DNA of 64,000 bases, from the NCBI GenBank assembly GCA_028023455.1, contig JAQFVV010006717.1, positions 368,886 to 432,885 on the forward strand, in the 5' to 3' direction. Of this stretch, positions 11,911 through 22,229 are shown one piece after another. Origin of the DNA: Epiperipatus broadwayi (Eukaryota; Onychophora; Udeonychophora; Euonychophora; Peripatidae). The first letter of the stretch is position 1, and each line of letters begins with the position of its first letter. The translations under genes and the position numbers were made by a program. Below the pieces are notes generated by a model. It was given only the letters and a program-made list of their open reading frames with translations. It was not told the DNA's origin and ran no database searches.

Positions 11911-12185
11911 ATAACCAATTAAAGACCCAAGTTTGAGTCTTATATAGATGCTAAAACATGGTATTATTTTTATATGCATTGGTGGAGTTATATAGCTGAT
12001 TATATTATATCATAGGTTTAAATAAGATATTAGAATATTTGTTGTTGTCGTTCTTTGGGGATTTTTATTCGCAGCTGTAGGATTGAATGGGTAGATATGT
12101 TTTATGTAAGAATAAATAAAAGTAAAGTATTTCGCAATTTATTTAAAATAGAGATATTATATTTGACATAAATAGAAAATAAAAA

Positions 12186-12797
12186 ATGGAAAGCAATAAG
12201 AAAGAAAAATTATCAAAACCTGAAGGAGATTTGTATCCAATTCTGAAAGAATTTAAGGAAAGGATGGGTGATATGAAAAGTGATATAAATAATAAATTTT
12301 GTGATATGAATAGTGAAATAAATAATAAATTTAGTGACATGAGTAGAGATAATCAAATGTTAAGAGAAGACATGAATAATAAACTGGGTGATATGATTAA
12401 AGAAAATAAAGAACTTAGAGAGGAGGTAAATATTAAAATTGGCTTATGCAAAATCGAGTTAAATGCTACTAATGCCAAGTTTGATGAATTTAAGCATAAC
12501 TTAGATACTCGGTTGAAAGAATCCATTGATAAATATAATTGTAGGTTTGACGAATTGAGTGACCATATACAGAAGTCACAAGAACACATAGATGTCAGGC
12601 TTAACATTTTAGAAGCCGAAGTTAAAAGTTGTAAAATTAAATATCAAAGTTTGGAGGGAAAATGTTTTAAAATTGAACAGACTTATGTAGATACCCAGAA
12701 AGCAACCACATTGGAGATAAGTGATATTAAAAAGGAGCTAAGCGATATTCAGACTAATATGAAGGTAAAATGTAACAAAGCAAAAATAGTAAATTAA
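12186..12797 (+). CDS. Gag-like coiled-coil protein, N-terminal half
   Basis: 203 codons starting at ATG 12186, about 300 nt after the PBS. Residues from about 20 on are heptad-rich, with repeated short blocks MKSDINNKF, MNSEINNKF and MNNKLGDM, and the rest predicts as a long coiled coil. No retrotransposon gag core and no CCHC knuckle is visible. The ORF ends at a single TAA (12795-12797), after which the same frame stays open for another 204 codons. Position, start and coiled-coil character match the N-terminal part of the 620-aa gag ORFs at 41.6 and 47.5 kb, but direct identity is low. Likely the gag start of a deletion derivative; whether it is still made is unknown. Confidence 0.55.
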   Translation: MESNKKEKLSKPEGDLYPILKEFKERMGDMKSDINNKFCDMNSEINNKFSDMSRDNQMLREDMNNKLGDMIKENKELREEVNIKIGLCKIELNATNAKFDEFKHNLDTRLKESIDKYNCRFDELSDHIQKSQEHIDVRLNILEAEVKSCKIKYQSLEGKCFKIEQTYVDTQKATTLEISDIKKELSDIQTNMKVKCNKAKIVN

Positions 12798-12833
12798 AAA
12801 ACATTAGAACAGGTGCCTTTAGGAAAAGTAAAG

Positions 12834-13409
12834 ATGATTAAAAGATTTGAAAAGGTAAAAATAGATTGTTCTAATGATTCAGTAAAAATAAAGTATATTG
12901 ATGAACAGAATAATTTAGATAAGAAGCTTTCAAATGTTGAGCTGTTACAACCAAATAAAAACATAAAGACTGAGGTTAGTCAGAAAATGATAGATGAAGC
13001 ATTGTTAATAAATAAATTTAAATCCAAAGGAGTTGAAAATTTGAAAGGTAACTTAAGAAATTATATAGAGTGCAAACAAGTAACACGAAGATTTAAAAGT
13101 ATGTATCATACTGCAAAGGAAAGATGGAAAATAAGTATGGAAGAAGATATGTCCATAATAATGCAGTCAGATAACATTTATTATAGAAAGTATGTTAAGC
13201 AGTTATTTCAAGGAGAACTTTGTGATAGTACAGTAAAAGGGAAGGAAGATGAACCCTTTGAAAAATGGAGTAAGAGTTTGTTGCTTGAGAAAACTTATAG
13301 TAAGTATAACTATACAGTAGATAATAATGTTCATAGTAACATTTCTCTGTTATTTTGTTCAGAAATATTGAGAGTAGTTGAAAAGTACATGGAGAGAGGA
13401 AAAGACTAA
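12834..13409 (+). CDS. Second internal ORF, in frame with the gag-like ORF
   Basis: Lys-rich ORF of about 191 codons from ATG 12834, open from just after the TAA at 12795. It is in the same frame as the upstream coiled-coil ORF, so the two form one 408-codon frame split by one stop. Readable stretches include FEKVKIDCSNDSVKIKYID and NYIECKQVTRRFKSMYHTAKE. I recognise no protease, RT or integrase motif. It may be the C-terminal part of the same protein after a nonsense mutation, a readthrough product, or the start of a deleted pol. Function unknown. Confidence 0.4.
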   Translation: MIKRFEKVKIDCSNDSVKIKYIDEQNNLDKKLSNVELLQPNKNIKTEVSQKMIDEALLINKFKSKGVENLKGNLRNYIECKQVTRRFKSMYHTAKERWKISMEEDMSIIMQSDNIYYRKYVKQLFQGELCDSTVKGKEDEPFEKWSKSLLLEKTYSKYNYTVDNNVHSNISLLFCSEILRVVEKYMERGKD

Positions 13410-13534
13410 TATTGATTTGATAAATTTAGATGGCATGATTTCCTCCCTGACCCATGATTTGACTAATGGATTAATGAATTTGTGAATGACTGGAAAATAA
13501 ATGATTTATATAAAAACATATTTATTTGAAGTAG

Positions 13535-13708
13535 AGACAAATCAGTGACCCTCAGAATTATAAATTCAAAAAGTTTTTGAATATATATGAGGGACCATTC
13601 CAAATAAAAAGAAAAGTGGGGGAGAATGCATTTCTCATAGAAACCCCGGAAGGTGAAAAAGGTACCTTCAATGCCCGAAGCTTAAAGCCAGTAGCACCAC
13701 CCAATTAA
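13535..13708 (+). pseudogene. Integrase C-terminal end (GPY/F module)
   Basis: An open stretch reads SDPQNYKFKKFLNIYEGPFQ and continues IKRKVGENAFLIETPEGEKG to FNARSLKPVAPPN and a stop at 13706-13708. This is the GPY/F module found at the C-terminus of many Ty3/Gypsy integrases (YEGPF core, GENxF, then SLKP). The catalytic core and everything upstream are missing, so this is the surviving 3' end of a deleted pol gene. It fixes the element as Gypsy-type and shows that the deletion joined the gag region to the pol end. Confidence 0.75.
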
Positions 13709-15177
13709 ATAAAAAGACATTCACTAAAGTAACTTTATTAGTATGTCTCATGATATTTATTATTATGACCAAAAGTCATTAGTAATAGTGTAGATACACA
13801 TATGAAAGACTAAAAAAAAAAAAAAAATAGAGTGAGAAATATTTATAGTCAAAGTACTTTTGAAGATTTTCATTGTATAGTATGCAAATACTATTTAAAA
13901 TTAAACCTTGTAAAATTGACTGATGATGATGAATGTGTTATTTAATGCATTGGAGATGTAGAGTGTAAGATTTTAATGTCTGTGCTATTTGTAAATTGTA
14001 AATATTTGTATGGTTAAGTCTTTTCTTTGAGGAAGTTGGCAGAACTATAAATGTGTGTTGTGGCTCATAACTCTATATAAAATTATATTGAAGTCTGAAG
14101 TCGACAGATGTCCCAGACTTATTATTGTTCATTGGCAGGTAGGAAGAAATCCTTGATGGCAGGATTTATCTTTTAATATGAGTTATAATTTTAAAGAGAA
14201 ATGTTTAGTAGTTTCCCTAACCTGTATAAAATAAAGCTATTCAAACATAAATGTCCCTGATTAGCATCAATGTAGAGCACAGCTTAGTTTGTAAAGTAGT
14301 TGTCAGATCCTCCAGAAATTAAAATTAGATTTGATTGACATTTAATCAGTTTACTTTAGTATTAGAAGTGATTTAAAAATGGGATATCTCTATTGTTTTG
14401 AATCTCCAGCTCACTGTATGAGTTAATTTTCATTTGTTTAGATTATTTTATAGGAAAAATGACTTTAAAGGTTGATATTTTCAATGTCCAAAGCAGGAAT
14501 TGAATAAATATAAGATATTAATTAACTAAAGTTATATTTTCATTTTATGACAATATTGAATGTTTAAAATTTAGGCCCATAGTAGTATCACTGAAGTGAA
14601 CTACAGATATGTCTAAAGAAAATAATAATAAAAGCTATTGTTGAGTTTTAAAAAAATAAAACCGTGAATATATATATATATTTTAACAATGCAATAAAAA
14701 TATATGATTATTAGAGAATAACTAATAATATTTGGCTTATAAATTTTGTTCCGTAATATATTTGGCTTGTATGAAGCAAATACTAAATGATTTTCTTGTT
14801 TGACTCTAATTTTAGAGCATTGTTGTCCAGAAAGTTGCAGAGAGGAATATAAAGATGTAATAATTTGATTGTGAAATCCAATATAAAAAAAAAAAAGAAA
14901 AAAAAAACCTAGAGATGCAATTATACTACATAAATGGTAGATATAAAAAAAATACATGTAGGTAAACTAATTAGACAAGCATAAATGGAATGAACGAATT
15001 CCACATTGCTTCTATGAGAATAAGATATTTGAAATTTTTTACTAACATTTCAAATGATATTAAAATCAAGACAGATGGAAATGATAGACGTTTATCTGTG
15101 CAGAAATTAAAATGTTTAATGATTTTAGAGAAGGGAAAAAGTGTCTTTATTTTTTTTTCTCTGTAGAGGGGAGATGT
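13709..15177 (+). other. 3' untranslated interior and polypurine tract
   Basis: About 1.45 kb without a supportable ORF; the minus-strand ORF at 14613-14957 is low-complexity. The region ends in TAGAGGGGAGATGT just before the 3' LTR, a purine-rich stretch suited to plus-strand priming. Confidence 0.6.
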
Positions 15178-15208
15178 TGTGAATGTTCAGATTGATGATC
15201 CAGGTATA

Positions 15209-15239
<31 letters not shown>

Positions 15240-16973
15240 AAAGAAGTTTGTTGATCTTATTTGATTTTTCCTTTGCTTAATAGATAGATAATGTAAGATC
15301 TTGGAAATGTAGATTTAAATTTGATCACCATGGCAACCTTAAAGCTTTTAAATAGAATTATATACTGTTCCATTCTAGCTTTAAAATAAAAATAACTTCA
15401 CTATAATCAAATTTAAGAAAAACATATAAATAAATAAATTTAAAAAAAAAAAACAACTATTCAGTACAATATAAGTTTACCTAACTAGGATCGATATTAT
15501 TTTACATATTTCATATATGAATGCAGTCACCATAGTAACATTATTACATATAGTTCAATGTTTTTATGTTGTGTATATTTGTTTATAAATTAATTTAAAA
15601 AAATATTATTATTAAAAATATAGATATGTGTAAATTATTGATGTTTATCAAGTAAATAAAAGGTTGTTATATCAATTTTGTATTTTGGTTTGTAAATAAT
15701 AAAAAAAATTGTAATCGAATTTGGATTTAATTTTCATGTATCTTTTTCTCCAAACTTACCGTACAAACCGCGCAAAAACTACTATAAAAAAATTGATAAA
15801 ATTGAGGTTTATTTGAGTAATATTGGAGTGTCATGAATATACGAGAAATGTCAGAAATAGAACCTATAAAAAAAGACGTGACAGAATATAACAGGACCCT
15901 TTTTTCATCATTTTGCTATAGTCAAGGACAGACCTATTTTCTGTGTCTTAACAAATAAAGTTTTTCAATATTTTTTTTTGTGTGTAAAACCATAAAACAT
16001 GGAAAAATAGTTGAATTATCTGCCCGTTCAATCATTTAGAGGGCAGTTGTGAAAAGTTTCCAGGAAAGCGGCAGCAAAGTGTGGAAAAAAAAGAAACCTA
16101 TGAAAAAAAAATGGATTTGCGTAAACATCATCTCACGAGTAAAGGAACATGGACCAACTGGATCAATTCACATCATAAAAGGGCTAATCAAAGTGCACTC
16201 ACCTCTTCGGACAGAAAAAGAAAACTTTTAGTGAAGCATTATAAAGTTTGCGATTATTATTTCTGACAAAGAAACTTCTCTTTACACCATAAGAACTGAA
16301 GTCAATCAATGGGCAAATAAATAGTGAACGAACAGACTCATATATATATGGTATGATTTTTTTTTATATAAAATGTGCGTGTATTAATTTTTTTTATATG
16401 TAATAAAAGGGGATGATTTTTTTTTATTATCTCTAAAAGTAATATAATTTATTAAATGAAAATGATCGTAAAGACTCAAATATATTTATTATTTCATATT
16501 CATTTATCCGTTATTATTTTGATAAACAAATAGATTTTGATACCCTCCTATTTCACATCTTTGGTATCGGTTATATGTAAATTTTTCAGCAAAATATCCA
16601 AAAGCCTTTCCCTTCATTTACTCATTCATTTTTTTTTTGTCGTTATCATTGTCGCAACACATTTAGAGATACACATAGCAATTTTATCATTTTTATTTAG
16701 TCAACCAATCTAAAATATAAAGTCATTTCCGATGTATTTTATCATTAATCTTGCCAATTTTCTTTTATATAATCCAATAAATTGAGTTAATTTAAATATC
16801 AAGACTAGTTTAATTATTTTGTTTTATTTGGATTGCATAAGACGACGTAGCTATTTAAGTAACAAGATTCAAACTCAGCTTGGTAAGTGAATTAGAATAT
16901 AAGATAAGGTATGTTTTGCTTATTAGTATTTTATTTTGTTTCCATATGAATTTTATATTTACATTTGCATTCG

Positions 16974-17023
<50 letters not shown>

Positions 17024-17898
17024 TCATTTATCTTAGTTAATATTACAAAGTCAATCATTTCATGTTTGTCTGATTCCGTCATAAAAATCTAAATAGATCG
17101 TACTTTATCGTTTGGTTCAGAATAATTCGTCTTGGGTATTTTTCTTAAACTCCTATAAAATGAAGAGAATAAACTTCATTGACCAATTTAATTGAATATT
17201 GTTTTGATTTGTATAAATATCAATTATAATCATATGTTTTAATTGTTGCCAGTCAATTTTTATTCAATTGTTTAAAATTTCAAACAGATTGTATTAATAC
17301 TCACAGGTGAATAAACATCCAATAGAAACTTGATATGTCTTTTATGTAATGTGGTTGGACATTGTAGAGTTAGAGATGAGCTAATAGAGTGTTGATATTA
17401 AACTCCAGTGAAGTATTCTATTTTAAAACATAAACGAAGCACCAATTAAGCAGCACTTTATTGGAAGATATTTATAAATTATTTATAAATTATTTTGTAG
17501 CTTCTTAGTAAACCATAGACGTATATTAATTTGTTTAAACATTTAAGTGAGTGCATAAATTTTCAAAGTGTTTATAAAATTATAATAAAACCAGTTGATG
17601 CCAACAGAAAATTATTAATTAAAGATTGAAGTAGAAAGAATTGTATATCGCTTATTGACACGAGTGTTTATCTTTCTATTTAGCGTTTATTAATATATAT
17701 ATATATATATATAAATAAACGCTAAATATTTGGGTTCACGTAGCTCTTCCGATTTTGATATTTAAATAATGTCTATATGTAAAAAAATGTTTTGTAAAGT
17801 ACTATTACAGGTACTTAGAAGCTTATCCATTAAGTTAAAAAGGCAGCATCTTTAAATAATAAAGTAGATTTAAATTACTATAACAGTAACAGGCTAAT

Positions 17899-17975
<77 letters not shown>

Positions 17976-18372
17976 ATCTGTTTTAGTTATTAATTGGATT
18001 TGATTTTGATTAGATTGCCAATCAAGTAGTTAGCCTAATCCTATATTACTGTTTAAGAAAATCTCTTTTTTTTTTGGTGGGGGGGTGGTTTGTGGGGGGA
18101 GACTCTCATTCTTTCTTCACACATATAACTTAAGGGATAAATCTTTAAGAGAAATTATTTGTGCTTTGTGATGGTTTATTACATAACAGCGACCCGATTG
18201 AGCTAGACCAGATTAATTTAAATTAGATTTTTAGATTTTTTTATCAGATCAGATTGATCATCCTAACCATCACCTACATCCATCAATTCAATCAGTTATA
18301 AAATGGCACCAACATTTTGGGCCTTCTTTCTTCAATTTAAATGGAATACAGCATTCAACAATTCCGTCGGTT

Positions 18373-18375
<3 letters not shown>
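15178..18375 (+). repeat. 3' LTR
   Basis: Direct repeat of 8706-11886. Differences from the 5' copy are mostly single bases. There is also a TA run near 17901-17971 expanded from 4-5 units to about 35, a local inverted-repeat rearrangement with an adapter-like word at 17695-17755, and a G-rich patch at about 18055-18110 replacing about 100 bp of the 5' LTR. Confidence 0.88.
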
Positions 18376-18404
<29 letters not shown>

Positions 18405-18427
18405 CTATATAAATATATATATATATG

Positions 18428-18464
<37 letters not shown>
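18376..18464. repeat. (TA)n run between the LTR element and the Penelope-like pair
   Basis: Interrupted TA dinucleotides fill the gap exactly between the 3' LTR end and the first pseudo-LTR of the Penelope-like element. Confidence 0.85.
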
Positions 18465-18469
<5 letters not shown>

Positions 18470-18568
18470 ATTACAAGCATAAAGCTAAACTAGTCAATAT
18501 ATAATCAAAACTACCCCAAAACCAAAATTAAACAAGACCAGCATAAAAATAATATTAAAACACAACCT
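18465..18568 (-). repeat. Pseudo-LTR at the 3' end of copy A
   Basis: Starts in (TA)n with TAAACATTACAAGCATAAAG and ends AAAACACAACCT. It differs from 21334-21437 at two positions. On the minus strand the sequence just upstream (18569-18600) looks like a worn hammerhead ribozyme. Confidence 0.8.
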
Positions 18569-18637
18569 AAAGTTTCACTACTACAAGCAGACTTCTCAAG
18601 TGTAAAGAACTACAAAAACTACACAATATATATAATA

Positions 18638-20685
18638 TTAAAAACTACCCACAAATCCATTCACTTCCCATCCACCCTTAATATTAAAAGAACTCTTAAA
18701 TAAGTTAATTGCTTCAGAATAATGAATTTTCAATAATAAAGACTCTTTAATTCTTCTTTTGATTTCATTTCTCTCAAAAAAAAACAACCTTAGCTTCATC
18801 AAAATCAATAGTGTGGCCTGTATCTTTTTCATGGACATACAAAGGAGAACTAAGATATCTATTTTTAACTCTACTTTTATGAACCTTTAATCTTTCATTT
18901 AAACTCAAACTGCTCTGACCTATGTAAACCTTCTTACAAATAAACAAGGAATAAAATATACTACACCAGGAATAGTCTTTCTATCAAAAACTTCCTTTGT
19001 ATTATTTAATAAATTATTCAATGTAACACCCCTTTTCCAAGCAATTTTCTTATTTCCAAACAATTTACTATTTCTACACACAATTTTATAAGAAGACAAT
19101 TTAAATGGCAAAGAAATAAAATCATATTTTTCTTTAACCTTTACATCCTTACAAATATTACTATTAAATAAAATACTTTTAACAAATTTATCAGAATATC
19201 CAACACTCAAGTAATCTTTATAAAATTGATATTTCTGAAACAAAGCTACCCCACTAGAATTATTTAATTTAATATTCCTATGACAATAATTCCTTAAAGC
19301 AGCTACTTTATGAGATACAGACTGATAGCTATCAGGTTTAATTATAGATCTTAATTCTTTACTTTTAACTAAATGACTGCACAATAAACAATTAGTATCT
19401 ACATTTCTAATCACCAAAAGATCTAAAAATTTTAACTTATCAAAATCTAACCCTCCTCCTTCTAACACAAATTTTATAAAATGATCAAAACAAGTAAACT
19501 TATTTACAAATTCCTTCAATTTATCATTCTCAACTACAAATAAACAATCATCAACATATCTGACAAATAATTTTACATATAAACAATTCTTTTTAATAAT
19601 AATTTCCTCTTCCATAAAACTAATATAAACTGAACATACTAAAGGAGAAATAATATAACCTATTATCCACCCTTCCTTAATCTTATAAAAATTACTTTTA
19701 TAAGTAAAATACATAGAATCTTCCAATAACAAAAGCAAATCTTTAATTACCTTAATTTTATTTTTTGATAAATAACTTTTCTTAATCAATACAGACAAAA
19801 GAACATCAATACTGTTAACCTATTAACAGACTGATACATATTTTCAATATCTAAACTTCCAAATACCCAATTACTTTCCATTTTAAAATTATTAATCTTA
19901 TCAAAAGCCTCAAAAGAAGAAGAAACTGTGTACTGACCAAAATCAACAAATTGTTTTAAAAAATTATTCAAGAATCTAGAAATACCCTCTACAACACTAC
20001 CTGTAAACTCAAAAATAAATCTTAAAGGAAAACCATCTTTATGAGTTTTAATATTCACAAAAATCTTAGCTGATGTAAAATCATTAGGATAGCATTTTAA
20101 ATAATCTACTGTATTAAAAATTTTTAAATTAACCATTTTCTTCATAATATCTATCAATTTTCTTTTAATCAAATTACCTGGATCTTTATCTAGCAACATA
20201 TATTGACCATTATTTAATTCTCTACCCATTTTCTCTTTGAAATCATCTTCTTTCATAATAACAAACCTACCAGCTTTGTCTTCATGAGAAATGATTACAT
20301 CATTAGCAATTAACCTATTCCTAAGATGTTTAATCTCAGCAGGATTAATAACAAATTTTTCTTTCCTTTTTAAACTTTTATTCAAAATCGATTGAATACC
20401 AACTTTCTGCTCATCACTCAAATTACTAGATTCAATTGATGAAATTGTATCAAAAACTATATTTTTTGAATGAAATGGAACAAAATTAGGGCCTTTACCA
20501 AGAATATCTAATTCTCTATCATTTAACTTCAAATCAGAAAGATTAACAACTCTATTCTCAGAAACATTATTCTCATACCCTTTATCAGTACAATAAATTT
20601 TACTAACTTTCCCAAACAACCACTTTAATTTTCTTTCATATTTTTTACAATAGAAATTTGACCTATTCTGTCTAAATTGTCTCAT
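18638..20685 (-). pseudogene. Penelope-like RT / GIY-YIG protein, copy A (frameshifted)
   Basis: Would make the Penelope polyprotein: a reverse transcriptase that copies the element RNA, plus a nuclease that nicks the target. The first piece (20685-19786, 299 aa from MRQFRQNRSNF) includes KFVINPAEIKHLRNRLI, an RT palm segment with FGSLDIENMYQSV, and shifts frame near 19818 where one base present in copy B is missing. The second piece (19798-18920) has RYVDDCLFVV, the catalytic box, then PGVVYFIPC, the start of GIY-YIG. A second one-base loss near 18936 moves the remaining nuclease part into another frame (18838-18638). RT family, motifs and order are clear; the copy is dead. Confidence 0.82.
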
Positions 20686-20726
20686 AAAAAAATTGAAAAT
20701 TGAATAATTAAAATATTGCCTCCTTT

Positions 20727-20969
20727 CTAATAATATATATTCCTTTTATATACATAAATAAATTTGTAAAACCTTACAAAAGTATCTTTTAAAAAACTAT
20801 TCAATATATATGTTTGTAACTTAAAAACTAAATTCCTATTTTGAAGCAACTTTTTATTTCTACTAAAATTAATAACACAGCACCTAGGAAAAACACTAAA
20901 TTCCCTACATTTTTTAAGAAAATAAATCTGCCATAGTAAAGAATCTATCCTATCATTCAATCTAGACAA
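20727..20969 (-). CDS. Conserved small ORF upstream of the Penelope RT, copy A
   Basis: 80 codons, with matching protein in copy B at 21862-22188 (REFSVFPRCC, then RNKKLLQN). It lies just upstream of the RT ORF but in a different frame, with the same stop-and-gap arrangement in both copies. It may be the N-terminal part of the polyprotein reached by frameshift or splicing, or a separate protein. The basic, aromatic-rich content does not match a domain I know. Confidence 0.45.
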   Translation of the reverse strand: MSRLNDRIDSLLWQIYFLKKCREFSVFPRCCVINFSRNKKLLQNRNLVFKLQTYILNSFLKDTFVRFYKFIYVYKRNIYY

Positions 20970-21333
20970 ATTTTTAATCCTTCTAATATCATTAAATGGA
21001 AAATTATTAAAAAACTAAACTCCACAAACCCATACTAAAAAAACCCAATTACCAATACTCTTATAAATTAAAACCCAATAAAAACATACACACACTTATA
21101 TATATATATATATATATAAACACAAATATACTCTTTCAACCCAAACTCAAACAACAAACATAATATACATAAATGACATTCAAATATATCAATAATTAAA
21201 AAACAAAAAATATATGAACAATAAAATGTCAATAACTAATATCAATAATAAAATATATCAATAATAAAAGAAAAAAAAATATTTACACTACATCAGCAAA
21301 ACTACTCATAAACGCAAAAAACTCATTAAAATG

Positions 21334-21437
21334 TAAACATTACAAGCATAAAGCTAAACTAGTCAATATATAATCAAAACTACCCCAAATCCAAAATTAA
21401 ACAAGACCAGCATAAAACTAATATTAAAACACAACCT
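21334..21437 (-). repeat. Pseudo-LTR at the 5' end of copy A
   Basis: Second copy of the 104-bp terminal repeat. Its outer end, AGGTTGTG on the minus strand, abuts the same sequence of copy B at position 21438, the centre of the large palindrome. Confidence 0.8.
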
Positions 21438-21444
21438 TAGGTTG

Positions 21445-21536
21445 TGTTTTAATATTATTTTTATGCTGGTCTTGTTTAATTTTGGATTTGTGTTTTAATA
21501 TTATTTTTATGCTGGTCTTGTTTAATATTGGATTTG
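21445..21536 (+). repeat. 46-bp tandem duplication in the copy B leader
   Basis: The block starting TGTTTTAATATTATTTTTAT at 21445 is repeated at 21491. Copy A has one unit, so the duplication arose after the copies separated, or during integration. Confidence 0.75.
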
Positions 21537-21861
21537 GGGTGGTTTTGATTAAATATTGATTAGTTTAGCTTTATGCTTGTAATGTTTACATTTAATGAGT
21601 TTTTTGCGTTTATGAGTAGTTTTGCTGATGTAGTGTAAAGATTTTTTTTTCTTTTGTTATTGATAATTTATTATTGATATTAATTATTGACATTTTATTG
21701 TTGATATATTTTTTGTTTTTTAATTATTGATATATTTGAATGTCATTTATGTATATTATGTTTGTTGTTTGAGTTTGGGTTGAAAGAGTATATTTGTGTT
21801 TATTTAGTTATATATATAGAAGTGTGTGTATGTTTTTATTGGGTTTTAATTTATAAGAGTA

Positions 21862-22188
21862 TTGGTAATTGGGTTTTTTAGTATGGGTTTGTGGAGTTTA
21901 GTTTGCAATAAATTTCCAATTAATGATATTAGAAGGATTAAAAATATGTCTAGATTGAGTGATAGGATAGAGTCTTTACGATGGCAGATTTATTTTCTTA
22001 AAAAATGTAGGGAATTTAGTGTTTTTCCTAGGTGCTGTTATATTAATTTTAGAAGAAATAAAAAGTTGCTTCAAAATAGGATTTTAGTTTTTAAGTTACA
22101 AACATATATATTGAATAGTTTTTTAAAAGATACTTTTGTAAGGTTTTACAAATTTATTTATCTATATAAAAGGAATATATATTATTAG
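21862..22188 (+). CDS. Conserved small ORF upstream of the Penelope RT, copy B
   Basis: 108 codons from ATG 21862; the last 80 align with the copy A ORF at 20727-20969. The start is earlier than in copy A, where the extension is disrupted. It ends in TAG at 22186-22188; the RT ORF begins at 22230 in another frame. Arg/Lys/Cys/Phe-rich, with no recognised domain. Confidence 0.45.
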   Translation: MVIGFFSMGLWSLVCNKFPINDIRRIKNMSRLSDRIESLRWQIYFLKKCREFSVFPRCCYINFRRNKKLLQNRILVFKLQTYILNSFLKDTFVRFYKFIYLYKRNIYY

Positions 22189-22229
22189 AAAGGAGGCAAT
22201 ATTTTAATTATTCAATTTTCAATTTTTTT

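Larger units (their letters stand above)
8706..18375 (+). mobile_element. LTR retrotransposon with 3.2 kb LTRs and deleted pol (LARD-like)
   Basis: Two direct repeats of 3181 and 3198 bp begin TGTGAATG and end GGTTACA (canonical TG...CA). The left one is followed after 3 nt by a primer-binding-site-like TGGCACCCAACGTGGGGC. The right one is preceded by a purine tract with GAGGGGAGA. The 3.3 kb interior holds a coiled-coil gag-like ORF, a second Lys-rich ORF and a GPY/F integrase end. Protease, reverse transcriptase, RNase H and the integrase core are absent. The layout matches a Ty3/Gypsy-type deletion derivative that would need enzymes in trans. The flanks are (TA)n on both sides. The LTRs are close in sequence apart from TA-length changes and two odd patches in the 3' copy. 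Confidence 0.85.
18465..21437 (-). mobile_element. Penelope-like element, copy A
   Basis: Minus-strand unit with a 104-bp direct repeat at each end (18465-18568 and 21334-21437, two mismatches), which fits the pseudo-LTRs of Penelope-like elements. Between them lie a short N-terminal ORF (20727-20969), a reverse transcriptase with YVDD and a C-terminal GIY-YIG endonuclease. Copy B (21438-24303) is its inverted partner. The protein frame is broken by single-base deletions, so this copy is inactive. It is bounded on the left by (TA)n. Confidence 0.85.

Noticed and set aside
12143-12607. Minus-strand ORFs opposite the gag-like ORF
   Set aside because: Shadows of the plus-strand coiled-coil ORF, Leu/Ser/Phe-rich.
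13920-13935. CTGATGATGATG as a possible hammerhead core
   Set aside because: No GAAAC or matching stem at the right distance; a simple trinucleotide run.
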